Source: Pachypanchax playfairii (Eukaryota > Chordata > Actinopteri > Cyprinodontiformes > Aplocheilidae). Taken from it: a stretch of DNA of 64,000 nt. This document shows, piece by piece, positions 25,201-37,807 of the stretch (the first letter of the stretch is position 1; each line of letters opens with the position of its first letter). The notes beneath the pieces were generated by a model that ran no database searches, was not told the origin of the DNA, and was given only the letters and a program-made list of their open reading frames with translations. The stretch lies in assembly GCA_006937955.1 (NCBI GenBank), contig SSNP01000250.1, positions 400,861-464,860 of the forward strand, given 5' to 3'. Made by a program: the position numbers and the translations under genes.

Positions 25201-28200
25201 CCTCGTTCTCTCTCTCTTTCTGGGTTCTCCCTCGTTCTCTCTTTCTCTCTATTTGGGTTCTCCCTCGTTCTCTCTCTCTCTCTCTGGGCTCTCCCTCGTT
25301 CTCTCTCTCTCTCTCTGTCTGGGCTCTCCCTCGTTCTCTCTCTCTCTGTCTGGGCTCTCCCTCGTTCTCTCTCTGTCTGTCTGGGTTCTCCCTCGTTCTC
25401 TCTCTCTCCGTCTGGGTTCTCACTCGTTCTCTCTCTCTCCGTCTGGGTTCTCGCTCGTTCTCTCTCTCTTTCTGGGTTCTCCCTCGTTCTCTCTGTCTCT
25501 GTCTGGGTTCTCCCTCGTTTTCTCTCTCTCTGTCTGTCTGGGCTCTCCCTCGTTCTCTCTCTCTCTCTGGCTGCTCCCTCGTTCTCTCTCTCTCTCTGTG
25601 TCTAGGCTCTCCCTCGTTCTCTCTCTGTCTGTCTGGGTTCTCCCTCATTCTCTCTCTCTCTCTATTTGGGTTCTCGCTCTTTCTCTCTCTCTTTGTGGGT
25701 TCTCCCTCGTTCTCTCTCTCTTTCTGGGTTCTCCCTCGTTCTTTCTCTCTCTCTTTCTGGGTTCTCCCTCGTTTTCTCTCTCTCTGTCTGGGTTCTCCCT
25801 TGTTCTCTCTCTGTCTGTCTGGGTTCTCCCTTGTTCTCTCTCTCTCTGTCTGGTTTCTCCCTCGCTCTCTCTCTCTGTCTGGGTTCTCCCTCGTTCTCTC
25901 TCTCTGTCTGGGTCCTCCCTCGTTCTCTCTCTCTGTCTGGGTTCTCCCTCGTTCTCTCTCTCTCTGTCTGGGTTCTCCCTCGTTCTCTCTCTCTTTCTGG
26001 GTTCTCCCTCGTTCTCTCTGTCTCTGTCTGGGTTCTCCCTCGTTCTCTCTCTGTCTGGGTTCTCCCTCGTTCTCTCTGTCTCTGTCTGGGTTCTCCCTCG
26101 TTCTCTCTCTCTGTCTGGGTCCTCCCTCGTTCTCTCTCTCTGTCTGGGTTCTCCCTCGTTCTCTCTGTCTGTCTGGGTGCTCCCTCGTTCTCTCTGTCTG
26201 TCTGGGTTCTCCCTCGTTCGCTCTCTCTCTCTGTCTGGGTTCTCCCTCGTTCTCTCTCTCTCTCTGTCTGGGCTCTCCCTCGTTCTCTCTCTGTCTGTCT
26301 GGGTTCTCCCTCATTCTCTCTTTCTCTCTATTTGGGTTCTCGCTCGTTCTCTCTCTCTTTGTGGGTTCTCCCTCGTTCTCTCTCTCTTTCTGGGTTCTCC
26401 CTTGTTCTCTCTGTGTCTGGGTTCTCCCTCGTTTTCTCTCTCTCTGTCTGTCTGGGCTCTCCCTCGTTCTCTCTCTCTGTCTGGGTCCTCCCTCGTTCTC
26501 TCTTTCTCTCTCTTTGGGTTCTCCCTCGTTCTCTCTCTCTCTCTCTGTCTGGGTTCTCGCTCGTTCTCTCTCTCTTTCTGGGTTCTCCCTCGTTCTCTAT
26601 GTCTCTGTCTGGGTTCTCCCTCATTCTCTCTGTCTCTGTCTGGGTTCTCCCTCGTTCTCTCCCTCTCTGGGTCCTCCCTCGTTCTCTCTCTCTGTCTGGG
26701 TTCTCCCTCGTTCTCTCTCTCTCTCTGTCTGGGTTCTCCCTCATTCTCTCTCTGTCTGTCTGGGTTCTCCCTCGTTCTCTCTGTCTGTCTGGGTTCTCCC
26801 TCGTTCTCTCTCTGTCTGTCTGGGTTCTCCCTTGTTCTCTCTCTCTCTGTCTGGGTTCTCTCTCGTTCTCTCTGTCTGTCTGGGTTCTCTCTCGTTCTCT
26901 CTCTCTGTGTCTGGGTTCTCCCTCGTTCTCTCTCTCTCTTTCTGGTTTCTCTCTCGTTCTCTCTCTCTGTCTGGGTTCTCCCTCGTTCTCTCTCTCTGTC
27001 TGGGTCCTCCCTCGTTCTCTCTCTCTGTCTGGGTTCTCCCTCGTTCTCTCCCTCTCTCTGTCTGGGCTCTCCCTCGTTCTCTCTCTCTCTGTCTGGGTTC
27101 TCCCTCGCTCTCTCTCTCTCCGTCTGGGTTCTCGCTCGTTCTCTCTCTCTCTGTCTGGGTTCTCCCTCGTTCTCTCTCTGTCTGTCTGGGTTCTCCCTCG
27201 TTCTCTCTCTCTCTCTCTGTCTGGGCTCTCCCTCGTTCTCTCTCTCTCTGTCTGGGTTCTCCCTTGTTCTCTCTCTCTCCGTCTGGGTTCTCACTCGTTC
27301 TCTCTCTCTCCGTCTGGGTTCTCGCTCGTTCTCTCTCTCTTTCTGGGTTCTCCCTCGTTCTCTCTGTCTGTCTGGGTTCTCCCTCGTTCTCTCTCTCTCT
27401 GGGTCCTCCCTCGTTCTCTCTCTCTTTCTGGGTTCTCCCTCTCTCTCTCTCTCTCTCTGTCTGGGTTCTCGCTCGTTCTCTCTCTCTTTCTGGGTTCTCC
27501 CTCGTTCTCTCTGTCTCTTTCTGGGTTCTCACTCGTTCTCTCTCTCTCCGTCTGGGTTCTCGCTCTTTCTCTCTCTCTGTCTGGGTTCTCCCTCGCTCTC
27601 TCTCTCTTTCTGGGTTCTCCCTCGTTCTCTCTCTCTCCCTCTGGGTTCTCACTCGTTCTCTCTCTCTCCGTCTGGGTTCTCGCTCGTTCTCTCTCTCTTT
27701 CTGCGTTCTCCCTCGTTCTCTCTGTCTCTGTCTGGGTTCTCCCTCTTCTCTCTCTGTCTGTCTGGGTTCTCCCTCGTTCTCTCTCTCTCTGTCTGCGTTC
27801 TCTCTCGTTCTCTCTCTGTCTGGGTTCTCCCTCGTTCTCTCTCTCTTTCTGGGTTCTCCCTCGTTCTCTCTCTCTCTCTATTTGGGTTCTCCCTCGTTCT
27901 CTCTCTCTCTCTCTGGGTTCTCGCTCGTTCTCTCTCTCTCTCTGGGTTCTCCCTCGCTCTCTCTGTCTCTTTCTGGGTTCTCGCTCGTTCTCTCTCTCTC
28001 TCTGGGTTCTCTCTCGTTCTGTCTCTCTCTGTCTGGGTTCTCCCTTGTTCTCTCTTCTCTGTCTGGGTTCTCCCTCGTTCTCTCTCTCTTTGTGGGTTCT
28101 CCCTCTTTCTCTCTCTCTCTTTCTGGGTTCTCACTTGTTCTCTCTCTCTCTGTCTGGGTTCTCGCTCGTTCTCTCTCTCTCTGTGTGGGTTCTCGCTCGT

Positions 28201-31200
28201 TCTCTCTGTCTCTGGGTTCTCCCTCGTTCTCTCTGTCTGTCTGGGTTCTCCCTTGTTCTCTCTCTCTCTGTCTGTCTGGGTTCTCCCTCTTTCTCTCTCT
28301 GTCTGTCTGGGTTCTCCCTCATTCTCTCTCTGTCTGTCTGGGTTCTCCCTTGTTCTCTCTCTGTCTGTCTGGGTTCTCCCTTGTTCTCTCTCTCTCTGTC
28401 TGGGTTCTCCCTCGCTCTCTCTGTCTCTCTGGGTTCTCCCTCGTTCTCTCTGTCTGTCTGGGTTCTCCCTCGTTCTCTCTCTCTCTGGGTTCTCCCTCGT
28501 TCTCTCTGTCTGTCTGGGTTCTCCCTTGTTCTCTCTCTGTCTGTCTGGGTTCTCCCTGGTTCTCTCTCTCTCTGTCTGGGCTCTCCCTCGTTCTCTCTCT
28601 CTCTGTCTGGGTTCTCCCTTGTTCTCTCTCTCTCCGTCTGGGTTCTCACTCGTTCTCTCTTTCTCTCTATTTGGGTTCTCCCTCGTTCTCTCTCTCTCTG
28701 TCTGTCTGGGTTCTCCCTCTTTCTCTCTCTGTCTGTCTGGGTTCTCCCTCGTTCTCTCTCTCTCTGTCTGGGTTCTCCCTCGTTCTCTCTCTCTCTGTCT
28801 GCGCTCTCCCTCGTTCTCTCTGTCTGTCTGGGTTCTCCCTCGTTCTGTCTGTCTGTCTGGGTTCTCCCTCGTTCTCTCTCTCTCTCTGTCTGGGTTCTCC
28901 CTCGTTCTCTCTGTCTGTCTGGGTTCTCCCTCGTTCTCTCTCTGTCTGTCTGGGTTCTCCCTCGTTCTCTCTCTCTCTGTCTGGGTTCTCCCTCGTTCTC
29001 TCTCTGTCTCTCTGGGTTCTCCCTCGTTCTCTCTGTCTGTCTGGGTTCTCCCTCGTTCTCTCTGTCTGTCTGGGTTCTCACTCGTTCTCTCTCTGTCTGT
29101 CTGGGTTCTCCCTTGTTCTCTCTCTCTCTGTCTGGGTTCTCCCTCGTTCTCTCTCTCTCTGTCTGGTTTCTCTCTCGTTCTCTCTCTCTCTCTCTGGGCT
29201 CTCTCTCTTTCTCTCTATTTGGGTTCTCACTCGTTCTCTCTCTCTCCGTGTGGGTTCTCGCTCGTTCTCTCTCTTTTTCTGGGTTCTCCCTCGTTCTCTC
29301 TCTGTCTGTCTGGGTTCTCCCTCGTTCTCTCTCTCTTTGTGGGTTCTCCCTCGTTCTCTCTCTCTTTCTGGGTTCTCCCTTGTTCTCTCTGTCTGTGGGT
29401 TCTCCCTCGTTCTCTCTGTCTGTCTGGGTTCTCCCTTGTTCTCTCTCTGTCTGTCTGGGTTCTCCCTTGTTCTCTCTCTCTCTGTCTGGGTTCTCCCTCG
29501 TTCTCTCTCTCTCTCTGTCTGGGTTCTCCCTTGTTCTCTCTCTCTCTCTCTCTGTCTGGGTTCTCCCTCGTTCTCTCTCTCTTTCTGGGTTCTCCCTCGT
29601 TCTCTCTGTCTCTCTCTGGGTTCTCCCTCGTTCTCTCTGTCTGTCTGGGTTCTCCCTCGTTCTCTCTGTCTGTCTGGGTTCTCCCTCGTTCTCCCTCTCT
29701 CTCTGTCTGGGTTCTCCCTCGTTCTCTCTCTCTTTCTGGGTTCTCCCTCGTTCTCTCTTTCTCTCTATCTGGGTTCTCCCTCGTTCTCTCTCTCTCTCTC
29801 TGTCTGGGTTCTCCCTTGTTCTCTCTCTGTCTGTCTGGGTTCTCCCTCGTTCTCTCTCTCTCTGTCTGGGTTCTCCCTCGTTCTCTCTCTCTCTCTCTGC
29901 GCTCTCCCTCGCTCTCTCTCTCTCTCTGTCTGGGTTCTCCCTCGTTCTCTCTCTCTCTCTGTCTTGGTTCTCCCTCGTTCTGTCTCTCTCTGTCTGGGTT
30001 CTCCCTCGTTCTCTCTGTCTCTGTCTGGGTTCTCGCTCGTTCTCTCTCTCTTTCTGGGTTCTCCCTCGTTCTCTCTGTCTCTGTCTGGGTTCTCCCTCGT
30101 TTTCTCTCTCTCTGTCTGGGTTCTCCCTCGTTCTCTCTCTCTGTCTGGGTTCTCCCTCGTTCTCTCTCTCTGTCTGGGTTCTCCCTCGTTCTCTCTCTCT
30201 GTCTGGGTTCTCCCTCGTTCTCTCTCTCTCTGTCTGGGTTCTCCCTCGTTCTCTCTCTCTCTCTCTCTGTTCTCCCTCGTTCTCTCTCTCTCTCTCTGGG
30301 TTCTCGCTCGTTCTCTCTCTCTTTCTGGGTTCTTACTCGTTCTCTCTCTCTCTGTCTGGGTTCTCACTCGTTTTCTCTCTCTCTTTCTGGGTTCTCACTT
30401 GTTCTCTCTCTCTCCGTCTGGGTTCTCGCTCGTTCTCTCTCTCTCTGTCTGGGTTCTCACTCGTTCTCTCTCTCTCTGTCTGGGTTCTCGCTCGTTCTCT
30501 CTCTCTTTCTGGGTTCTCCCTCGTTCTCTCTCTCTCTGTCTGGGTTCTCCCTCGTTCTCTCTCTCTGTCTGGGTTCTCCCTCGTTCTCTCTCTCTGTCTG
30601 GGTTCTCCCTCGTTCTCTCTCTCTCTCTGGGTTCTCCCTCGTTCTCTCTCTCTCTGTCTGTCTGGGTTCTCCCTCTTTCTCTCTCTGTCTGTCTGGGTTC
30701 TCCCTCATTCTCTCTCTGTCTGTCTGGGTTCTCCCTCGTTCTCTCTGTCTCTTTCTGGGTTCTCCCTCGTTCTCTATGTCTCTGTCTGGGTTCTCCCTCT
30801 TTCTCTCTGTCTCTCTCTGGGTTCTCCCTCGTTCTCTCTCTCTCCTTCTGGGTTCTCCCTCGTTTTCTCTCTCTCTGTCTGGTTTCTCTCTCGTTCTCTC
30901 TCTCTTTCTGGGTTCTCTCTTGTTCTCTCTCTCTCCGTCTGGGTTCTCTCTCGTTCTCTCTCTCTCTGTCTGGTTTCTCTCTCTTTCTCTCTCTCTTTGT
31001 GGGTTCTCCCTCGTTCTCTCTCTCTTTCTGGGTTCTCCCTTGTTCTCTCTGTCTCTGGGTTCTCCCTCGTTCTCTCTGTCTGTCTGGGTTCTCCCTCGTT
31101 CTCTCTCTCTGTCTGGGTTCTCCCTCGTTCTCTCTGTCTTCTGGGTTCTCCCTCGTTCTCTCTCTCTCTGTCTGGGTTCTCCCTCGTTCTCTCTCTCTCT

Positions 31201-34200
31201 GTCTGGGTTCTCGCTCGTTCTCTCTCTCTTTCTGGGTTCTCCCTCGTTCTCTCTGTCTCTGTCTGGGTTCTCCCTCGTTCTCTCTCTGTCTGGGTTCTCC
31301 CTCGTTCTCTCTGTCTCTGTCTGGGTTCTCGCTCGTTCTCTCTCTCTTTCTGGGTTCTCCCTCGTTCTGTCTCTCTCTGTCTGGGTTCTCCCTCGTTCTC
31401 TCTGTCTCTGTCTGGGTTCTCCCTCGTTCTCTCTCTCTCTGGGTTCTCCCTCGTTCTCTCTCTCTGTCTGGGTTCTCCCTCGTTCTCTCTGTCTGTCTGG
31501 GTTCTCCCTCGTTCTCTCTCTCTCTGTCTGGGTTCTCCCTCGTTCTCTCTTTCTCTCTATTTGGGTTCTCCCTCGTTCTCTCTCTCTCTCTCTGTCTGGG
31601 TTCTCCCTCGTTCTCTCTCTGTCTGTCTGGGTTCTCCCTCGTTCTCTCTCTGTCTGTCTGGGTTCTCCCTCGTTCTCTCTGTCTCTGTCTGGGTTCTCGC
31701 TCGTTCTCTCTCTCTTTCTGGGTTCTCCCTCGTTCTGTCTCTCTCTGTCTGGGTTCTCCCTCGTTCTCTCTCTCTCTGTCTGGGTTCTCCCTCGTTCTCT
31801 CTCTCTCTGTCTGGGTTCTCCCTCGTTCTCTCTCTCTCTCTGGGTTCTCCCTCGTTCTCTCTTTCTCTCTATTTGGGTTCTCCCTCGTTCTCTCTCTCTC
31901 TCTCTGTCTGGGTTCTCCCTCGTTCTCTCTCTCTCTGTCTGGGTTCTCCCTCGTTCTCTCTGTCTCTGTCTGGGTTCTCGCTCGTTCTCTCTCTCTTTCT
32001 GGGTTCTCCCTCGTTCTCTCTCTCTCTGTCTGGGTTCTCACTCGTTCTCTCTCTCTCCGTCTGGGTTCTCGCTCGTTCTCTCTCTCTGTCTGGGTTCTCC
32101 CTCGTTCTCTCTCTCTCTGTCTGGGTTCTCCCTCGTTCTCTCTCTCTCTCTGTCTGGGTTCTCCCTTGTTCTCTCTCTCTCTGTCTGGGTTCTCCCTCGT
32201 TCTCTCTCTCTTTCTGGGTTCTCCCTCGTTCTCTCTGTCTCTGTCTGGGTTCTCGCTCGTTCTCTCTCTCTCTCTGTGTTCTCCCTCGTTCTCTCTCTCT
32301 CTCTCTGTCTGGGTTCTCCCTCGTTCTCTCTCTCTCTGTCTGGGTTCTCCCTTGTTCTCTCTCTCTCTGTCTGGGTTCTCCCTCGTTCTCTCTTTCTCTG
32401 TCTGGGTTCTCTCTCGTTTTCTCTCTCTCTGTCTGTGTTCTCTCTCTTTCTCTCTCTCTTTCTGGGGTCTCACTCGTTCTCTCTCTCTCTGTCTGGGTTC
32501 TCGCTCGTTCTCTCTCTCTTTCTGGGGTCTCCCTCGTTCTCTCTCTCTCTGTCTGGGTTCTCGCTCGTTCTCTCTCTCTCTCTCTGTCTGGGCTCTCCCT
32601 CTTTCTCTCTCTCTCTTTCTGGGTTCTCCCTCGTTCTCTCTGTCTCTGTCTGGGTTCTCGCTCGTTCTCTCTCTCTTTCTGTGTTCTCCCTCGTTCTCTC
32701 TCTCTCTGTCTCGGCTCTCCCTCGTTCTCTCTCTCTCTGTCTGGGTTCTCCCTTGTTCTCTCTCTCTGTCTGGGTTCTCCCTCGTTCTCTCTCTCTCTGT
32801 CTGGGTTCTCCCTCGTTCTCTCTCTCTCTGGGTTCTCCCTCGCTCTCTCTGTCTCTGTCTGGGTTCTCGCTCGTTCTCTCTCTCTTTCTTGGTTCTCCCT
32901 CGTTCTCTCTCTCTCTCTCTTCTGGGCTCTCCCTCGTTCTCTCTCTCTCTGTCTGGGTTCTCCCTTGTTCTCTCTCTGTCTGTCTGGGTTCTCCCTCGTT
33001 CTCTCTGTCTGTCTGGGTTCTCCCTCGTTCTCTCTGTCTGTCTGGGTTCTCCCTCGTTCTCTCTCTCTCTGTCTGGGTTCTCCCTCGTTCTCTCTCTCTC
33101 TGTCTGGGTTCTCCCTCGTTCTCTCTCTCTCTCTCTGTCTGGGCTCTCCCTCGCTCTCTCTCTCTCTGTCTGCTTTCTCCCTTGTTCTCTCTCTCTGTCT
33201 GGGTTCTCACTCGTTCTCTCTCTCTCTGTCTGGGTTCTCGCTCGTTCTCTCTCTCTTTCTGGGTTCTCCCTCGTTCTGTCTCTCTCTGTCTGGGTTCTCC
33301 CTCGTTCTCTCTCTGTCTCTGGGTTCTCCCTCGTTCTCTCTGTCTGTCTGGGTTCTCCCTCGTTCTCTCTCTATCTGTCTGGGTTCTCCCTTGTTCTCTC
33401 TCTCTCTGGCTGGGTTCTCGCTCGTTCTCTCTCTCTTTCTGGGTTCTCCCTCGTTCTGTCTCTCTCTTTCTGGGTTCTCCCTCGTTCTCTCTGTCTCTGT
33501 CTGGGTTCTCCCTCGTTTTCTCTCTCTCTGTCTGGGTTCTCGCTCGTTCTCTCTCTCTTTCTGGGTTCTCCCTCGTTCTCTCTGTCTGTCTGGGTTCTCC
33601 CTCGTTCTCTCTCTCTGTCTGGGTTCTCCCTCGTTCTCTCTGTCTGTCTGGGTTCTCCCTTGTTCTCTCTCTATCTGTCTGGGTTCTCCCTTGTTCTCTC
33701 TCTCTCTGTCTGGTTTCTCCCTCTTCTCTCTCTCTTTCTGGGTTCTCCCTCGTTCTCTCTGTCTCTCTGTGTTTTCNGTTCTCTCTGTCTCTGGGTCCTC
33801 CCTCGTTCTCTCTGTCTGGGTTCTCCCTCGTTCTCTCTCTCTGTCTGGGTTCTCCCTCGTTCTCTCTGTCTCTGGGCTCTCCCTCGTTCTCTCTGTCTGT
33901 GTCCTCCCTCTTTCTCTCTCTCTCTCTGTCTGGGTCCTCCCTCGTTCTCTCTCTCTGTCTGGGTCCTCCCTCGTTCTCTCTCTCTGTCTGGGTTCTCCCT
34001 CGTTCTCTCTGTCTCTGGTTCCTCCCTCGTTCTCTCTGTCTGGGTCCTCCCTCGCTCTCTCTGTCTCTGGGTTCTCCCTCGTTCTCTCTGTCTGGGTCCT
34101 CCCTCTCTCTCTCTCTCTCTGGGTTCTCCCTCGCTCTCTCTCTCTCTGGTTTCTCCCTCGTTCTCTCTGTCTCTGGGCTCTCCCTCGTTCTCTCTGTCTC

Positions 34201-35359
34201 TGGGTTCTCCCTCGTTCTCTCTCTCTGGGTCCTCCCTCGTTCTCTCTCTCTGTCTGGGTCCTCCCTCGTTCTCTCTGTCTCTGGGTTCTCCCTCGTTCTC
34301 TCTGTCTCTGGGTTCTCCCTCGTTCTCTCTGTCTGGGTCCTCCCTCGTTCTCTCTCTCTGTCTGGTTTCTCCCTCGTTCTCTCTCTCTGTCTTTGTTCTC
34401 CCTCGTTCTCTCTCTCTGTCTGGGTTCTCCCTCGTTCTCTCTGTCTCTGGGTTCTCTCTCGTTCTCTCTGTCTGGGTCCTCCCTCGTTCTCTCTGTCTCT
34501 GGGTCCTCCCTCATTCTCTCTGTCTCTGGGTTCTCCCTCGCTCTCTCTGTCTCTGGGTTCTCCCTCGTTCTCTCTCTCTGTCTCTGGGTTCTCCCTCGTT
34601 CTCTCTGTCTCTGGGTTCTCCCTCTTTCTCTCTCTCTCTGCGTTCTCCCTCGCTCTCTCTGTCTGGGTCCTCCCTCGTTCTCTCTCTCTGTCTGGGTCCT
34701 CCCTCGTTCTCTCTGTCTCTGGGTTCTCCCTCGCTCTCTCTCTCTCTGGGTTCTCCCTCGTTCTCTCTCTCTGTCTGGGTTCTCCCTCGTTCTCTCTCTC
34801 TCTCTCTGTCTGGGTTCTCCCTCGTTCTCTCTCTCTTTCTGGGTTCTCCCTCGTTCTCTCTGTCTCTGGGTTCTCCCTCGTTCTCTCTGTCTCTGGGTTC
34901 TCCCTCGTTCTCTCTGTCTGGGTCCTCCCTCGTTCTCTCTCTCTGTCTGGGTCCTCCCTCGTTCTCTCTGTCTCTGGGTTCTCCCTCGTTCTCTCTGTCT
35001 CTGGGTTCTCCCTCGTTCTCTCTGTCTCTGGGTTCTCCCTCGTTCTCTCTGTCTGGGTCCTCCCTCGTTCTCTCTGTCTCTGGGTTCTCCCTCATTCTCT
35101 CTGTCTCTGGGTTCTCCCTCGTTCTCTCTGTCTCTGGGTTCTCCCTCATTCTCTCTCTCTCTGGGTTCTCCCTCGTTCTCTCTGTCTCTGGGTTCTCCCT
35201 CATTCTCTCTCTCTCTGGGTTCTCCCTCGTTCTCTCTGTCTGGGTCCTCCCTCGTTCTCTCTCTCTCTGTCTGTCTGGGTTCTCCCTCGTTCTCTCTCTC
35301 TCTCTGTCTCTGTCTGGGCTCTCCCTCGTTCTCTCTCTCTCTCTCTCTCTCTGTCTGGG

Positions 35360-35394
<35 letters not shown>

Positions 35395-37768
35395 TGGGCT
35401 CTCTCTCGTTCTCTCTCTCTCTCTGTCTGGGTCCTCCCTCGTTCTCTCCCTCTCTGTCTGGGTTCTCCCTCGTTCTCTATCTCTCTCTGGGTTCTCCCTC
35501 GTTCTCTGTCTCTGTCTGGGTTCTCCCTCGTTCTCTCTGTCTGTCTGTCTGGGCTCTCCCTCGTTCTCTCTCTCTCTCTCTGTCTGGGCTCTCCCTCGTT
35601 CTCTCTCTCTCTCTCTCTCTCTCTGTCTGGGCTCTCCCTCGTTCTCTCTGTCTCTGGGTTCTCCCTCGTTCTCTCTGTCTGGGTCCTCCCTCTTTCTCTC
35701 TCTCTGTCTGGGTCCTCTCTCGTTCTCTCTGTCTGGGTTCTCCCTCGTTCTCTCTCTCTGTCTGGGTTCTCCCTCGTTCTCTCTGTCTCTGGGTTCTCCC
35801 TCGTTCTCTCTGTCTCTGGGTTCTCCCTCATTCTCTCTGTCTCTGGGTTCTCCCTCGTTCTCTCTGTCTCTGGGTTCTCCCTCGTTCTCTCTGTCTGGGT
35901 CCTCCCTCATTCTCTCTGTCTGGGTCCTCCCTCATTCTCTCTCTCTCTCTGTCTGGGTCCTCCCTCGTTCTCTCTCTCTGTCTGGGTCCTCCCTCGTTCT
36001 CTCTGTCTGTCTGGGTTCTCCCTCATTCTCTCTCTCTCTGGGTTCTCCCTCGTTCTCTCTGTCTCTGGGTTCTCCCTCGTTCTATCTCTGTCTGGGTTCT
36101 CCCTCGTTCTATCTCTGTCTGGGTTCTCCCTCGTTCTCTCTCTCTCTCTGGGTTCTCCCTCGTTCTTTCTCTCTCTGTCTGGGTTCTCCCTCGTTCTCTC
36201 CGTCTGGGTTCTCCCTCATTCGTTCTCTCTCTCTCTGTCTGGGTCCTCCCTCGTTCTCTCTGTCTCTGGGTTCTCCCTCGTTCTCTCTCTCTCTGGGTTC
36301 TCCCTCGTTCTCTCTTTCTGTGGGTTCTCCCTCGTTCTCTCTGTCTCTGGGTTCTCCCTCGTTCTCTCTGTCTGGGTCCTCCCTCGTGCTCTCTGTCTCT
36401 GGGTTCTCCCTCGTTCTCTCTCTCTCTGGGTTCTCCCTCGTTCTCTCTCTCTCTGTCTGGGTCCTCCCTCGTTCTCTCTGTCTCTGGGTTCTCCCTCGTT
36501 CTCTCTGTCTCTGCGTTCTCCCTCGTTCTCTCTCTCTGGGTCCTCCCTCGTTCTCTCTGTCTCTGGGTTCTCCCTCGTTCTCTCTGTCTCTGGGTTCTCC
36601 CTCGTTCTCTCTGTCTCTGGGTTCTCCCTCGCTCTCTCTGTCTGGGTCCTCCCTCATTCTCTCCCTCTCTGTCTGGGTTCTCCCTCGTTCTCTATCTCTG
36701 TCTGGGTTCTCCCTCGTTCTCTCTCTCTGTCTTTGTTCTCCCTCGTTCTCTCTGTCTGTCTGGGTCCTCCCTCGTTCTCTCTGTCTGGGTTCTCCCTCGT
36801 TCTCTCTGTCTGGGTCCTCCCTCGTTCTCTCTGTCTCTGGGTTCTCCCTCGTTCTCTCTCTCTCTGTCTGGGTCCTCCCTCGTTCTCTCTGTCTCTGGGT
36901 TCTCCCTCTTTCTCTCTGTCTCTGTGTTCTCCCTCGTTCTCTCTGTCTGGGTTCTCCCTCATTCTCTCTCTCTCTCTGTCTGGGTCCTCCCTCGTTCTCT
37001 CTGTCTCTGGGTCCTCCCTCATTCTCTCTGTCTCTGGGTTCTCCCTCGTTCTCTCTGTCTCTGGGTTCTCCCTCGTTCTCTCTGTCTCTGGGTTCTCCCT
37101 CGTTCTCTCTGTCTGGGTCCTCCCTCGTTCTCTCTCTCTGTCTGGGTTCTCCCTCGTTCTCTCTCTCTCTGTCTGCGTCCTCCCTCGTTCTCTCTCTCTC
37201 TGGGCTCTCCCTCGTTCTCTCTGTCTCTGGGTTCTCCCTCATTCTCTCTGTCTCTGGGTTCTCCCTCGTTCTCTCTGTCTCTGGGTTCTCCCTCGTTCTC
37301 TCTGTCTCTGGGTTCTCCCTCGTTCTCTCTGTCTGGGTCCTCCCTCATTCTCTCTGTCTGGGTCCTCCCTCGTTCTCTCTGTCTCTGGGTTCTCCCTCGT
37401 TCTCTCTGTCTCTGGGTTCTCCCTCATTCTCTCTGTCTGGGTTCTCCCTCGTTCTCTCTGTCTGGGTCCTCCCTCGTTCTCTCTGTCTGTCTGGGTTCTC
37501 CCTCTCTCTCTCTGTCTGGGTTCTCCCTCGTTCTCTCTGTCTCTGGGTCCTCCCTCATTCTCTCTGTCTGGGTCCTCCCTCGTTCTCTCTGTCTCTGGGT
37601 TCTCCCTCGTTCTCTCTGTCTCTGGGTTCTCCCTCGTTCTCTCTGTCTCTGGGTTCTCCCTCGTTCTCTCTGTCTCTGGGTTCTCCCTCATTCTCTCTGT
37701 CTGGGTCCTCCCTCGTTCTCTCTGTCTCTGGGTTCTCCCTCATTCTCTCTCTCTGTCTGTNTCTTTGT

Positions 37769-37807
<39 letters not shown>

